DNA of 42,246 bases from JALZAH01 sp051000755 (GTDB taxonomy: Bacteria; Actinomycetota; Acidimicrobiia; Acidimicrobiales; Palsa-688), in the NCBI GenBank assembly GCA_051000755.1, contig JBPCNZ010000112.1, positions 1 to 42,246 on the forward strand, read 5' to 3'. The position numbers were made by a program, and so were the translations under genes. This document shows positions 7,479-16,395 of the stretch, one piece after another. Within the stretch, counting starts at the first letter, position 1, and each line of letters begins with the position of its first letter. The notes beneath the pieces were generated by a model. The model saw only the letters and a list, made by a program, of their open reading frames with translations. It had not been told where the DNA came from and did no database searches.

Positions 7479-10208
7479 GTGATCTTCGATGGTTTCTCAC
7501 ACCAGCTGCCCGACATTGATCCCGGTGAGACCGCGGAGTGGGTGGACAGCTTCGAGGCGGTCCTCGACGCCCACGGCAAGACACGGGCCCGGTTCCTGCT
7601 CATGAAGCTCCTCGAGCGGGCCACCGCCGGCCAGGTCGGGTTCCCGGCCACGGTGTCGACGCCGTACGTCAACACCATCCCCCCGGACCAGGAACCGTGG
7701 TTCCCCGGCAACGAGGACATCGAGCGGAGGATCCGGGCGTTCATCCGGTGGAACGCAGCGATCATGGTGGTCCGGGCCAATCACAAGGCGGAGGGAATCG
7801 GCGGCCACCTGGCCACCTTCGCCAGCTCCGCCAGCCTCTACGAGGTCGGCTACAACCACTTCTTCCGGGGCAAGGACAACAACCAGACCGGCGATCAGGT
7901 GTTCTTCCAGGGCCACGCCGCCCCGGGGATCTACGCCCGGGCCTACCTCGACGGGCGCCTCAGCGAGGAGCAGCTGGACCACTTCCGCCTGGAGCTGGCC
8001 GGCAAGCAGCCATCGGGGGAAGGCGATCAGGGACCCGGCGGCCTGTCGTCGTACCCGCACCCGCGCCTCATGCCGGACTTCTGGGAATTTCCCACCGTGT
8101 CGATGGGCCTCGGCCCGCTCAACGCCATCTACCAGGCCCATTTCAACCGGTATCTCCTGAACCGGCGGATCGTGGACACGTCGAGCAGCCGGGTCTGGTG
8201 CTTCCTCGGGGACGGAGAATGCGATGAGCCCGAGACCCTCGGAGCCCTGTCCCTCGCCGCCCGGGAGCAACTCGACAACCTCATCTTCGTGGTCAACTGC
8301 AACCTGCAGCGCCTCGACGGCCCGGTACGGGGCAACGGCAAGATCATCCAGGAGCTGGAGGCAACCTTCCGGGGGGCGGGATGGAACGTCATCAAGGTGG
8401 TGTGGGGCTCCAAGTGGGACGAGCTGCTGGCCCGGGACGTGGACGGGGTGCTGCTCAACAAGATGAACACCACCGTCGACGGTGAGTTCCAGAAGCTGGC
8501 GACCGAGGACGGGGCCTACATCCGCAAGCACTTCTTCGGTCAGGACCCCCGCCTGAGAGCCCTGGTCGAGCATCTCTCCGACGACGACCTCCGCAACCTG
8601 CCGCGTGGCGGCCACGACTACCGGAAGCTCTACGCCGCCTACAAGGCGGCGACGGAGACCACCGGGCAGCCGACGGTGATCCTGGCCAAGACCATCAAGG
8701 GTTGGACCCTCGGCCCCGACATCGAGGCCCGCAACTCCACCCACCAGATCAAGAAGATGAACGCCAAGCAGCTCAAGACCCTGCGCGACCGGCTGTTCCT
8801 CAACGACGAGATCCCCGACGAGGTGCTGACCGCCGGCGAACCGCCGTTCTTCAAACCGGCACCCGACAGCCCCGAGTACGAGTACATGGTGTCGCGCCGC
8901 CAGGCGCTGGGTGGCACCCTCCCTCAGCGGACGGTGCGGGCCAAGGTCCTCCCCGAGCCGGAGGCCAAGACGTTCGCGGAGTTCGCCGAAGGGTCGGGCA
9001 AGCGGGAGGTGTCGACGACGATGGCGTTCGCCGTCCTGTTGCGCAACCTGGTGCGCGACAAGGGCATCGGCCAGCGCATCGTGCCCATCATCCCCGACGA
9101 GGCCCGGACCTTCGGTCTCGACGGGCTGTTCAAACAGGTCAAGATCTACGCCCCGCTGGGCCAACTCTACGAACCCGTCGACTCCAAGCTGATGCTGTCC
9201 TACTCGGAGGGCAAGGACGGCCAGATCCTCGAGGAGGGGATCACCGAAGCCGGCAGCATGGCCGACTTCACCGCTGCGGCCACGTCGTATGCCACGTGGG
9301 GCGAGCCCATGATCCCGTTCTTCATCTTCTACTCGATGTTCGGCTTCCAACGGGTCGGCGACCTGATCTGGGCATGCGGTGACATGCGGGGGCGAGGCTT
9401 CCTTCTGGGGGCCACCGCGGGGCGGACCACCCTGCTCGGTGAGGGCCTCCAACACGACGACGGGCACTCGTTGTTGCTGGCGTCGACGGTGCCCAACCTG
9501 GCCGCCTACGACCCGGCGTTCGCCTACGAGACGGCGACGATCGTGGCCGACGGCATCCGGCGCATGTACGGGCCCCAACCGGAGGACATCTTCTACTACA
9601 TCACCCTCTACAACGAGAACTACCTCATGCCCGCCAAGCCGGCGGAAGCCGCCATCGACGAGGGCATTCTCCGAGGGTTGTACCGCTTCGCCGGGGCGCC
9701 GGAAGGACCGGCCAGGAAGGCCACCCTGCTGTTCTCCGGCTCGGCCTCCCAGGCCGCCCTCGAGGCCCAACAGCTCCTCGCCCAACACCACGACGTGGCC
9801 GTCGAGCTCTGGTCGGCGACCAGCTACAAGGCCCTGCGGGAGGACGCGTTGAGCGTGGAGCGCTGGAACCGGCTCCATCCCACGTTGCAACCGCGCACCC
9901 CCTACGTCACCGAGGTCCTCGACGCGTCGAACGGTCCCGTCGTCGCCGTCACCGATTTCATCAAGGCCGTCCCCGACCAGATCGCCCGCTGGGTACCCCG
10001 ACCTTTCTGCCCGCTCGGCACCGACGGCTACGGCCTCTCCGACACCCGTGAAGCCCTCCGCCGGCACTTCGAGACCGACGCCGCCCATGTCGTCGTCGCC
10101 GTGCTCGACGGTCTGCGAGCCAGCGGTGACGCCAAGGCCGACGAGGTCGATGCCGCCATCACCACCTACGGGATCGACCCCGACGTGGCCGACCCCCGCT
10201 CCATCTGA
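7479..10208 (+). CDS. aceE: Pyruvate dehydrogenase E1 component, homodimeric type
   Basis: Decarboxylates pyruvate with thiamine diphosphate and hands the acetyl group to E2, linking glycolysis to the TCA cycle. The 909-residue length is right for the single-chain E1 of actinobacteria and gammaproteobacteria. The ThDP motif GDGECDEPET..NLIFVVNCN lies near residues 244-275; GGHLATFASS and QGHAAPGIYARAYLDGR carry the active-site histidines; the C-terminal domain (TSYKALREDAL..GTDGYGLSDTREALRRHF) is complete. I chose the GTG at 7479, giving IFDGFSHQLPDIDP like other family starts; a GTG at 7425 would add 18 residues with no similarity. No E2 or E3 gene is nearby. Confidence 0.95.
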   Translation: MIFDGFSHQLPDIDPGETAEWVDSFEAVLDAHGKTRARFLLMKLLERATAGQVGFPATVSTPYVNTIPPDQEPWFPGNEDIERRIRAFIRWNAAIMVVRANHKAEGIGGHLATFASSASLYEVGYNHFFRGKDNNQTGDQVFFQGHAAPGIYARAYLDGRLSEEQLDHFRLELAGKQPSGEGDQGPGGLSSYPHPRLMPDFWEFPTVSMGLGPLNAIYQAHFNRYLLNRRIVDTSSSRVWCFLGDGECDEPETLGALSLAAREQLDNLIFVVNCNLQRLDGPVRGNGKIIQELEATFRGAGWNVIKVVWGSKWDELLARDVDGVLLNKMNTTVDGEFQKLATEDGAYIRKHFFGQDPRLRALVEHLSDDDLRNLPRGGHDYRKLYAAYKAATETTGQPTVILAKTIKGWTLGPDIEARNSTHQIKKMNAKQLKTLRDRLFLNDEIPDEVLTAGEPPFFKPAPDSPEYEYMVSRRQALGGTLPQRTVRAKVLPEPEAKTFAEFAEGSGKREVSTTMAFAVLLRNLVRDKGIGQRIVPIIPDEARTFGLDGLFKQVKIYAPLGQLYEPVDSKLMLSYSEGKDGQILEEGITEAGSMADFTAAATSYATWGEPMIPFFIFYSMFGFQRVGDLIWACGDMRGRGFLLGATAGRTTLLGEGLQHDDGHSLLLASTVPNLAAYDPAFAYETATIVADGIRRMYGPQPEDIFYYITLYNENYLMPAKPAEAAIDEGILRGLYRFAGAPEGPARKATLLFSGSASQAALEAQQLLAQHHDVAVELWSATSYKALREDALSVERWNRLHPTLQPRTPYVTEVLDASNGPVVAVTDFIKAVPDQIARWVPRPFCPLGTDGYGLSDTREALRRHFETDAAHVVVAVLDGLRASGDAKADEVDAAITTYGIDPDVADPRSI

Positions 10209-10248
10209 ACCGGCCCGCCACCGGCGCCTCCTCGGCAAGGTGGGCGCC

Positions 10249-12324
10249 GTGACCGCCCGGACCCTCGGTCGGGCCCAGGAGCTCCTCGAAGCCCTGGCGG
10301 GACCGGCGGCCGTCCTCCGAACGGACCAGGCCACCGCCATCGAGGCCGTCGTCGACGACGGACGGCGCGCCCTGGTCGTGCAGCGCACCGGCTGGGGCAA
10401 GTCGTTGACCTATTTCGCCTCGGCCAAGATCCTGAGGGAGCGGGGCCGGGGCCCGGCCCTTCTGGTCTCACCCCTGCTGGCCCTGATGCGTGACCAGATC
10501 GCCGCCGCCCAGGCCATGGGGCTGAGTGCCATCACCATCAACTCGTCCAACCCCGAGGAGTGGGCTCAGGCCGAGGAGGCTCTCCGGGCGGACACCGTCG
10601 ATCTGCTGGCCATCAGTCCCGAACGTCTGAACAACGCCGGTTTCGTGGCCGATGTCCTCCCCGGGCTGGCCGGCCGGGTCGGTCTGCTGATCCTCGACGA
10701 GGCCCACTGCATCAGCGCGTGGGGCCACGACTTCCGACCGGACTATCTGCGCATCCGCACCGCCCTGGCTCGCCTGGCACCGGGCACGCCCGTGCTGGCC
10801 ACGACGGCGACCGCCACCAGCCAGGTCGTCTCCGACGTCGCCGGCCAACTCGGCGTCGAGCCGGTCACCCTGCGCGGCTCGTTGGAGCGCGACTCCCTGG
10901 CCCTGTCGGTCGTCGCCCGACCGGAGATGGCTGACCGCATGGCCTGGATGGCCGCCAACATCGCCGCCATGGCCGGCTCCGGCATCGTCTACACCCTGAC
11001 GCAGGCGGTCGCAGCCCAGACCGCGACATGGCTGCGATCAACCGGGATCGACGCCGAGGCCTACACGGGTGCCACACCGCCGGAGGAACGCCTCGCTTTG
11101 GAGGCGGCCCTGAGGGACAACCGGGTCAAGGCCCTGGTGGCCACCTCGGCGCTCGGCATGGGCTACGACAAGCCGGACCTGGGGTTCGTCATCAATCTGG
11201 GAGCGCCGTCGTCGATCACCGCCTACTACCAGATGGTCGGCCGGGCCGGCCGGGCCCTCGACCACGCCGAGGCGGTCCTCCTCCCCGGCGAGGACGACGC
11301 ACGCATCTGGCGGTACTTCGATTCGGTGTCGTTCCCGCCCCGGCAGCAGGCCGAGTCGGTGGTGGGAACCCTCGAGGCGGCCCCCCGCCCGCTCTCCGAG
11401 GCCACCATCGAGACCCGTGTCGACATCCGCCACAACCGCTTGACCACCATGCTCAAGGTGCTCGACGTCGAAGGTGCGGTCCGGCGGGTCAAGGGTGGAT
11501 GGGAACGCACATCCGGCCCCTGGGCCTACGACGACCAACGCTACGCCCGGGTTCGCACCGCCCGGGCTGCCGACCAGGATCTGATCGTCGCCTACGAGCG
11601 AAGTGGGTCGTGCCGAATGGCCTTCCTGCGCGGCTCGCTCGACGACCCTGAGCTGGAGCCCGGGTGGCGCTGCGGCCGCTGCGACAACTGCCGGGCCCGG
11701 GCCTGGGTCGAGCCTCTGCGCGGCCTGACGGACAAGGCCCGCCGGAGCGCCAGGGGGGGAGCGATCGTTGTCGAGGCCCGGAAGATGTGGCCGGCGGGGC
11801 TGGCCCAACCGAAGGGCCGGATCCCCGAGGGTCGCCGGGCCCTCGATGGCCGGGCTCTCAGCGAGGCGGGCAGCGGCGGCTGGGACCGCCTGGTGGGCGA
11901 TGCCCTCGCCCAGCCCGACGCCGAGCTCGATGCCGAGCTGGCCAAGGGCATCGCCGACATCATCGATGGGTGGCGGTGGCCGGACGGCCAGCCGACCTGG
12001 GTCGGCTGGGTTCCCTCGACCCGACGGCCGAGGCTGGTCCGGGCCGTCGCCGAACGGATCGGGACCGTCGTGGACCGGCCCGTCCTCCCGGTCGTCACCC
12101 GGGTGACCGACGGCTACCCCCAGGCCGATCAGGGCAACTCGGCCCATGCCTGCGGGAACGTGTGGGGCGTCTTTGCCTTCGACGCCGGGCCTGTCCCTCC
12201 CGGACCGGGTCTGGTCGTCGACGACATCTGGGCGAGTGGTTGGACCATGACGGTGGTCGCCGACCTGATCGCCTCGAACGGGTGCGGCCCGGTCTACCCC
12301 TTCGTCCTGCAGAAGGGTCACTAG
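10249..12324 (+). CDS. RecQ-family DNA helicase with C-terminal phosphoribosyltransferase-like domain
   Basis: ATP-dependent 3'-5' helicase core: Walker A QRTGWGKS (45-52), DEAH (150-153) in ILDEAHCISAWGHDFRPDY, ATTATATS motif III, and ATSALGMGYDKPDLGFVINL..YYQMVGRAGR motifs V-VI. A short winged-helix region follows, then the zinc-binding cysteines around residues 445-475 (CRMAF..RCGRCDNCRA). After about residue 580 the protein changes to a fold with VPSTRRPRLVRAVAERIG and GLVVDDIWASGWTM (654-666), the latter matching the PRPP-binding loop pattern of type I phosphoribosyltransferases such as ComF. The start is a GTG at 10249; a GTG at 10240 is also possible. It starts 40 bases after aceE. The HRDC domain of E. 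coli RecQ is absent. Confidence 0.88.
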   Translation: MTARTLGRAQELLEALAGPAAVLRTDQATAIEAVVDDGRRALVVQRTGWGKSLTYFASAKILRERGRGPALLVSPLLALMRDQIAAAQAMGLSAITINSSNPEEWAQAEEALRADTVDLLAISPERLNNAGFVADVLPGLAGRVGLLILDEAHCISAWGHDFRPDYLRIRTALARLAPGTPVLATTATATSQVVSDVAGQLGVEPVTLRGSLERDSLALSVVARPEMADRMAWMAANIAAMAGSGIVYTLTQAVAAQTATWLRSTGIDAEAYTGATPPEERLALEAALRDNRVKALVATSALGMGYDKPDLGFVINLGAPSSITAYYQMVGRAGRALDHAEAVLLPGEDDARIWRYFDSVSFPPRQQAESVVGTLEAAPRPLSEATIETRVDIRHNRLTTMLKVLDVEGAVRRVKGGWERTSGPWAYDDQRYARVRTARAADQDLIVAYERSGSCRMAFLRGSLDDPELEPGWRCGRCDNCRARAWVEPLRGLTDKARRSARGGAIVVEARKMWPAGLAQPKGRIPEGRRALDGRALSEAGSGGWDRLVGDALAQPDAELDAELAKGIADIIDGWRWPDGQPTWVGWVPSTRRPRLVRAVAERIGTVVDRPVLPVVTRVTDGYPQADQGNSAHACGNVWGVFAFDAGPVPPGPGLVVDDIWASGWTMTVVADLIASNGCGPVYPFVLQKGH

Positions 12325-12353
12325 GGCTGGCCGGCGGATGCAGGCCAGCCCTA
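12322..12353. terminator. Bidirectional hairpin between recQ-like gene and minus-strand cluster
   Basis: TAGGGCTGGCC (12322-12332) pairs perfectly with GGCCAGCCCTA (12343-12353), an 11-bp stem with a 10-base loop. The left arm contains the recQ stop codon and the right arm the stop of the small minus-strand gene, so it can end both convergent transcripts. There is no U tract, which is common for actinobacterial terminators. Confidence 0.75.
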
Positions 12354-12555
12354 CCCCCGGTCCGCCTCGGGGGCGAAGTAGACGTTGACCTTGGCCAACC
12401 CGTCGGCGCCGACGCCGACGATCGAGTACCGCCAAGGCCACCCGCTGGCCGTCGTCGCCCAGGCAGATGATGGCCAGGAGGCGCCGGGCCGGGTCGATAC
12501 CGGAGCCGTCGGGGTCCCGGGGCGGCGTGCGCGAGGAGGCCCGAAGGACACTCAA
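12351..12555 (-). pseudogene. Small hypothetical protein, frameshifted
   Basis: A TTG at 12555 overlaps the ankyrin stop (TTGA), a coupling typical of operons. The first frame reads SVLRASS..GIDPARRLLAIICLGDDGQRVA. The next frame continues WRYSIVGVGADGLAKVNVYFAPEADRG to a TAG at 12351-12353. The join near 12430 needs a one-base change. With it repaired the product has about 67 residues and looks like a small beta-rich domain. I know no family for it. Evidence is compositional and positional only. Confidence 0.4.
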
Positions 12556-13799
12556 TTGCGGTGGGACTCCAGTTGCGCCCGGGTGGACGAATCGACGATC
12601 ACGTCGCTTCGAAGCAGCACCGGTGCGACCCGGTCGAGGACCAGGCTCGAGGCGGGCCCGAGCGGGATCACGTAGCAGCGCAACGCATCGCCGTCGGGGC
12701 CGGTCGGTCTGGGGGTGACACCCTGCCAGCGCAGGACGCCGGCCGGGTGCAGGGAGCCGCGATCGGCTTGAAGCAGCTGGAGGGCGGGAGAGGAGCGGAG
12801 TCGGGGGATGTAGTGGGCGGCGACGACGTGGTTTAGGTCCACCGGGGCCTTCCACCGGCGTGGAAAACGGGTCTGGACCGTCGTACCCCTGACTCGCAGG
12901 CCCTGGCGGCCCGCGAACCAGCCCAGGCCCCAGAACATGGCCAGGACGACGACGCCGGTCAGCGCGCCCCGACCCAGCTCCGCGGCCTTTCCGGTAGCGG
13001 CACCGATGATCACCAGCAGGACGCCTAGGACGATCCCTGGGGCTCGCAGCACCACGGCGTCGAAGGTTCGCACCACCAGCTCGTCGGGGCCCTCGGTCAG
13101 CACCGGCCTGCTCCGGAGGAAACCCAGGTGGTCTCGGGAGCGGAGTGGGCCCGACCGCGAGGCGGGGAGCTGGGCGGCGATCTCGGGGCGCCCTTGGACC
13201 TCGGCGCTGGCCCTGGCGTCCTTGCCGCGGCGATCTCGGATGGCGGGGTCGGCGCCCGCGGCGATCAGCACCTGCACCGCCTCGCCGTGGCCGAAGTAGG
13301 CAGCCAGGATCAGCGATGAGGCGCCGCGGTGGTCGGTAGCGTCGAGATTCGCCCCGGCGTCGATGAGGTGGCGAAGGGTCGTCGTCTCGCCGCGCGACGC
13401 CGCCACCATCAGCGCCGTTCGGCCGAGGTCCTCTCGTTGCTCGACGTCGGCGTGTCTGTCCAGCAGGTCATCGAGCAGCCCGACGGCGCCGACACCGGCG
13501 GCGGCGATCAGCGCCGTCACGCCCCCCTCCCGCTTGGTCTCGGCGATGGCCTCCATCTCCATGATGGTCGCACCGCTGTCCATGACCACCTGGACGGCCG
13601 GTGCATCCAACCAGGAACCGGACTCAGTGCTGAGGTAGAGCACACCGGGATCGCGCTCCACCTTGGCCACGACCGTCCTCAGGTCGTCGAGGGTGACCCA
13701 GGCCGAGAGTCGGCGATCAGCCGGCGCGACGAAGATCCCTCCGTCGTCGGCGACATGCACATAGACGTCGTTCGGTCCGAGCGGGGCCGGTGCGGTCAC
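12552..13799 (-). CDS. Ankyrin-repeat membrane protein with ExbD-like head and PH-like tail
   Basis: 415 residues in three parts. Residues 10-90 (DVYVHVADDGGIFV..VTLDDLRTVVAKVERDPGVLYL..VQVVMDSGATIMEM) follow the strand-helix pattern of ExbD/TolR periplasmic domains; this is my inference. Residues 92-210 hold three ankyrin repeats (GRTALMVAASRGETTTLRHLIDAGANLDATD and neighbours). Two hydrophobic segments (about 253-270 and 278-297) form a membrane hairpin, and the rest (300-415) resembles a bacterial PH domain (RVRGTTVQTRFPRRWKAPVDLNHV). The start is a GTG with AGGAAG just upstream, 6 bases after the stop of the preceding broken gene, so the two are coupled. Function unknown; a protein-interaction scaffold at the membrane is likely. 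Confidence 0.8.
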   Translation of the reverse strand: MTAPAPLGPNDVYVHVADDGGIFVAPADRRLSAWVTLDDLRTVVAKVERDPGVLYLSTESGSWLDAPAVQVVMDSGATIMEMEAIAETKREGGVTALIAAAGVGAVGLLDDLLDRHADVEQREDLGRTALMVAASRGETTTLRHLIDAGANLDATDHRGASSLILAAYFGHGEAVQVLIAAGADPAIRDRRGKDARASAEVQGRPEIAAQLPASRSGPLRSRDHLGFLRSRPVLTEGPDELVVRTFDAVVLRAPGIVLGVLLVIIGAATGKAAELGRGALTGVVVLAMFWGLGWFAGRQGLRVRGTTVQTRFPRRWKAPVDLNHVVAAHYIPRLRSSPALQLLQADRGSLHPAGVLRWQGVTPRPTGPDGDALRCYVIPLGPASSLVLDRVAPVLLRSDVIVDSSTRAQLESHRN

Positions 13800-13805
13800 G
13801 GCTTC

Positions 13806-14495
13806 CTAGTGGCTGGGCACGTAGAGACCCGAGGGAGTCTGGGTAAAGCCGGGCGGGCCACTCGGCACCATGACACCGGACGGCAGGCGGCTGCAGCCGA
13901 TGGGTGTCTGGGGCACCAACAGGCGGAGCTGGGCCGGCGCGATGAGCGTGGGCTCGTGGGGGACGATGAGCGGCGAGGCCGGTTCGACCGGGTCTCGGCT
14001 GTGCACCGACGTTCAACCGATCCACGACGCCTCCGCTGGCCAATCCCGATGCGCCCCCGGTGGCGCTGTTCCAGGCCAGGTTGCCCGGGTCGAAGGCCGG
14101 ATGGCCGGTGGAGCCAGGGAGGGGTGTCGCATCGTAGGCGTAGTCGAGACCGGTCTGCGCCGCCCCGCTCGCCGCCACCGCACCGGTGCTGGCCGCCACC
14201 GCCGCCACCCCCGGGTGGGGAGGAACTTGGCCGCAGGTCCGGCGGCCGCCCCGATGACACCACCGACGGTGGCCCCTCGGGCAATCTGGCCGCCGCCCCG
14301 GATGGGTCGAGATCAGCGCGGGGATGGCGGTGTCCATCAGATCAGGGTTGAACACCGGTCTCGATCCGGACGCTTGGACCTGGACGTAGCTGGCCCGCAG
14401 CCGGTTGACGGCACTGACCAAGTGGCGTTGGCGAGCTTGGCCAGGTCGACGAATGCCTGCAGGTCGTCGGGCCGGGCTGAGTCTGCGGCGCTCAT
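13806..14495 (-). pseudogene. Hypothetical Gly/Ala-rich protein with several frameshifts
   Basis: No single frame spans this stretch, but protein-like segments follow one another on the minus strand. From the ATG at 14495: SARPDDLQAFVDLAKLANAT; then LVSAVNRLRASYVQVQASG..NPDLMDTAIPALIS; then a glycine-zipper-like GGGQIARGATVGGVIGAA; then AQTGLDYAYDATPLPGS..FDPGNLAWNSATGGASG; then PHEPTLIAPAQLRLLVPQ..TQTPSGLYVPSH to a TAG at 13806-13808. At least four one-base shifts are needed. The ankyrin gene starts 6 bases after this stop, so the reading direction is real. The helical start and zipper segment could suit a secreted or membrane-inserting protein. I do not recognise the family. Confidence 0.45.
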
Positions 14496-14583
14496 GGTTG
14501 GTGCTCCGTTCGTAGCCGCCGGGCGGGCACGGCGATCCTAGGCTCGATAGTCAACGCGATCGTCCGACCGGAGGGGATGCCGC

Positions 14584-14867
14584 ATGGATGTGTACGACTC
14601 GGCGGATACCGCCAACAGTGTCAACGTCAACTTCGCCTTCGACCTGGCCCTGCACGCCGCTGTCGAACTCGCGCTGGCACGCGCTCATCGGCGCCCGCCA
14701 AGACTCGTCAAGCTGGCCAATCTCTTCGCCGAGTCGTGGGCCAAGGCCCGCGGTGAGCAGGACCGCATCAACTGGGCGGAGAAGGGGGCAGACTCCCTCT
14801 CCGGGGCGACCGACTGCCGCGCACCGCCCTCGGTTCTCCTACGCATCCCGAGCTCGAGCATTCCTGA
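14584..14867 (+). pseudogene. Small hypothetical protein (about 94 residues), frameshifted
   Basis: An ATG at 14584 behind GGAGGGG opens a frame reading MDVYDSADTANSVNVNFAFD, LALHAAVELALARAH and LVKLANLFAESWAKARG, then EQDRINWAEKG. At the GGGGG run (14785-14789) similarity to ordinary protein composition moves to another frame, which ends LPRTALGSPTHPELEHS at a TGA (14865-14867). One missing base would join them. The frame as written instead runs on over the next gene out of register. It is divergent from the gene at 14495. Its size recalls WXG100 proteins, but no clear WXG motif is present. Confidence 0.35.
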
Positions 14868-14926
14868 GGCGGACCCTTCCCGGTGCAGGGGGCGGGTCGA
14901 CGCTTCCAGCAGGTACCGTAGAGCGT

Positions 14927-15532
14927 ATGGCCGTCAGCTTGCACCTGTCGGGCGACGTCGAAGCCGACCAGCTGATCAGCGTCGATCCCCTGGCGCTGCT
15001 CATCGGTATGGTCCTCGACCAGCAGATCCCCTTGGAGAAGGCGTTCGCCGGTCCGGCGGAGCTGCGTCGGCGGCTGGGCGGGACCCTCGATGTCGAGTCC
15101 ATCGCCACCATGGACCCCGACGTTCTCGTCGCCGCCTTCGTAGACCGCCCGGCCCTGCACCGCTTTCCGGCGGCCAACGCCAAGCGGGTCCAGGCCCTGT
15201 GCCGGTCCGTCATGGACGACTACGGCGGCGATGCCGCCTCCGTGTGGACCGGGGCCGCCGACGGCAAGGACCTGCTCAAGCGAGTCAACGCACTGCCCGG
15301 CTGCGGCGAGCGCAAGGCCAAGATCTTCGTCGCCCTTCTCGGAAAGCAGCTCGCCGTGCAACCCCGGGGTTGGAAAAGCGCGGCGGGGGAGTTCTCCAAA
15401 TCCGGAAGCCGCCAATCGATCGCCGACATCACCGACGAACGGTCACTCGGGGAGGTCCGGGCCTACAAGCAGAAGATGAAGGCCAGGGCCAAGGCGGCAG
15501 CCATCAGCGCTGACGATCCATCCAGCCGATGA
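14927..15532 (+). CDS. HhH-GPD-type base excision DNA repair protein
   Basis: 201 residues, related to the endonuclease III/AlkA fold. The start MAVSLHLSGDVEADQLISVDPLALLIGMVLDQQIPLEKAF is characteristic of a small actinobacterial HhH-GPD group. The helix-hairpin-helix lies at about 123-138 (LPGCGERKAKIFVALL). The four-cysteine iron-sulfur loop of endonuclease III is absent, and the catalytic Asp that follows the hairpin in glycosylases is not obvious, so enzymatic activity is uncertain. The gene overlaps the convergent hydrolase by 29 bases at its 3' end. Confidence 0.82.
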   Translation: MAVSLHLSGDVEADQLISVDPLALLIGMVLDQQIPLEKAFAGPAELRRRLGGTLDVESIATMDPDVLVAAFVDRPALHRFPAANAKRVQALCRSVMDDYGGDAASVWTGAADGKDLLKRVNALPGCGERKAKIFVALLGKQLAVQPRGWKSAAGEFSKSGSRQSIADITDERSLGEVRAYKQKMKARAKAAAISADDPSSR

Positions 15533-16334
15533 GCAGGGCGACGGCGCGGGGGTCGTGACGGAGGCGGTGACCAGCACCGACCAGGACTCGGAGGTCGAGC
15601 TGGCCTTCAGCGGCATCGGCCAGGGCGCGCGCATCCAGGAGGGGAACGACCTCGTCGTTCGAGCCGTGGACGATCAGCACAGGGCGGGGCGGGATCTTGC
15701 CGATCACGCTGAGAGGGCGAATCTCGCGTAGCTGGCGGGCCCAGCCGTCCAGATCGTAGGGGAACTTGGGGTCACGGATCAGCCCCTCGCTACGGGCCTG
15801 GGCCACGAATCGTCGGGCATCGGTGGCCCGGTCGCCGAAGTCAGCGGGGGCGGCGAACGACGCCACGCCGCAGATGCGATCGTCCTCACCCGCGGCGCAC
15901 AGGGCCAGGGCCCCCCCGGCGGCGAAGCCGCACAACCAGACCTGCTCGACCCCCGATGTGGTCCGCAGCGCCTCCGCCGCCGCCTGCAGGTCGGCCAACC
16001 ACCCGCCTAGGGAGAAGTTGCCTCCTGAGCGCCCCGTGCCCCGGAAGCTGAAGGTCAGGACCGTCCAGCCGGTGTCGGCGGCCAGGCGGTCAGCCAGCTC
16101 GTGATAGCCGTTCGCCGTCGCATCCTGGGCCTGGGTCACCGGGAAGCCGTGGCAGAGGACCAGACCCTGGCGCCCGGCCCCTCCGGCGGCGGACGGCGCG
16201 GGGCGAGCCAGGTAGGCGGACAGGGTCACGTCATCGGAGTGGATCAGCTTGGCCTCGCCCTGCGAAGTAGCGCCCTTGCCCTCACTCTCCGACCGAGACC
16301 CATCCTCTGCGGCCAGGAGCAAGGGAGGGGCCAT
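15504..16334 (-). CDS. Alpha/beta hydrolase with Ala at the nucleophile position
   Basis: About 276 residues of alpha/beta-hydrolase fold: LVLCHGFPV (oxyanion strand), FSFRGTGRSGG, the nucleophile elbow, VLIVHGSNDEVVPLLDA (acid Asp) and GAGHRLRHDP (catalytic His). The elbow reads LCGFAAGGALAL, so G-x-S-x-G has become G-F-A-A-G and the expected Ser is Ala (GCC instead of TCC would need one base change). If correct, it is a non-hydrolytic relative; otherwise it is a sequence error. I start at the ATG 16334; an ATG at 16397 would overlap the divergent def start. It is cytoplasmic, with no signal peptide. Confidence 0.8.
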   Translation of the reverse strand: MAPPLLLAAEDGSRSESEGKGATSQGEAKLIHSDDVTLSAYLARPAPSAAGGAGRQGLVLCHGFPVTQAQDATANGYHELADRLAADTGWTVLTFSFRGTGRSGGNFSLGGWLADLQAAAEALRTTSGVEQVWLCGFAAGGALALCAAGEDDRICGVASFAAPADFGDRATDARRFVAQARSEGLIRDPKFPYDLDGWARQLREIRPLSVIGKIPPRPVLIVHGSNDEVVPLLDARALADAAEGQLDLRVLVGAGHRLRHDPRAVALLIGWMDRQR

Positions 16335-16395
16335 CGCCGCCAGGATAGGCAGGCGGTGGTGGTGAACTTCGGGAACCTCGTGATTGACTTCGGGC

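Noticed and set aside
7497..10400. A 967-codon open frame on the minus strand opposite aceE
   Set aside because: It mirrors aceE codon structure in high-GC DNA, has no recognisable domain, and aceE is certain.
11038..12855. A 605-codon minus-strand frame across recQ and the ankyrin gene end
   Set aside because: Antisense shadow of recQ. Only its first part, at the ankyrin stop, overlaps the small gene I list at 12351-12555.
14927..15532. Fe-S cluster endonuclease III (nth)
   Set aside because: Too short, and the C-terminal four-cysteine loop is absent.
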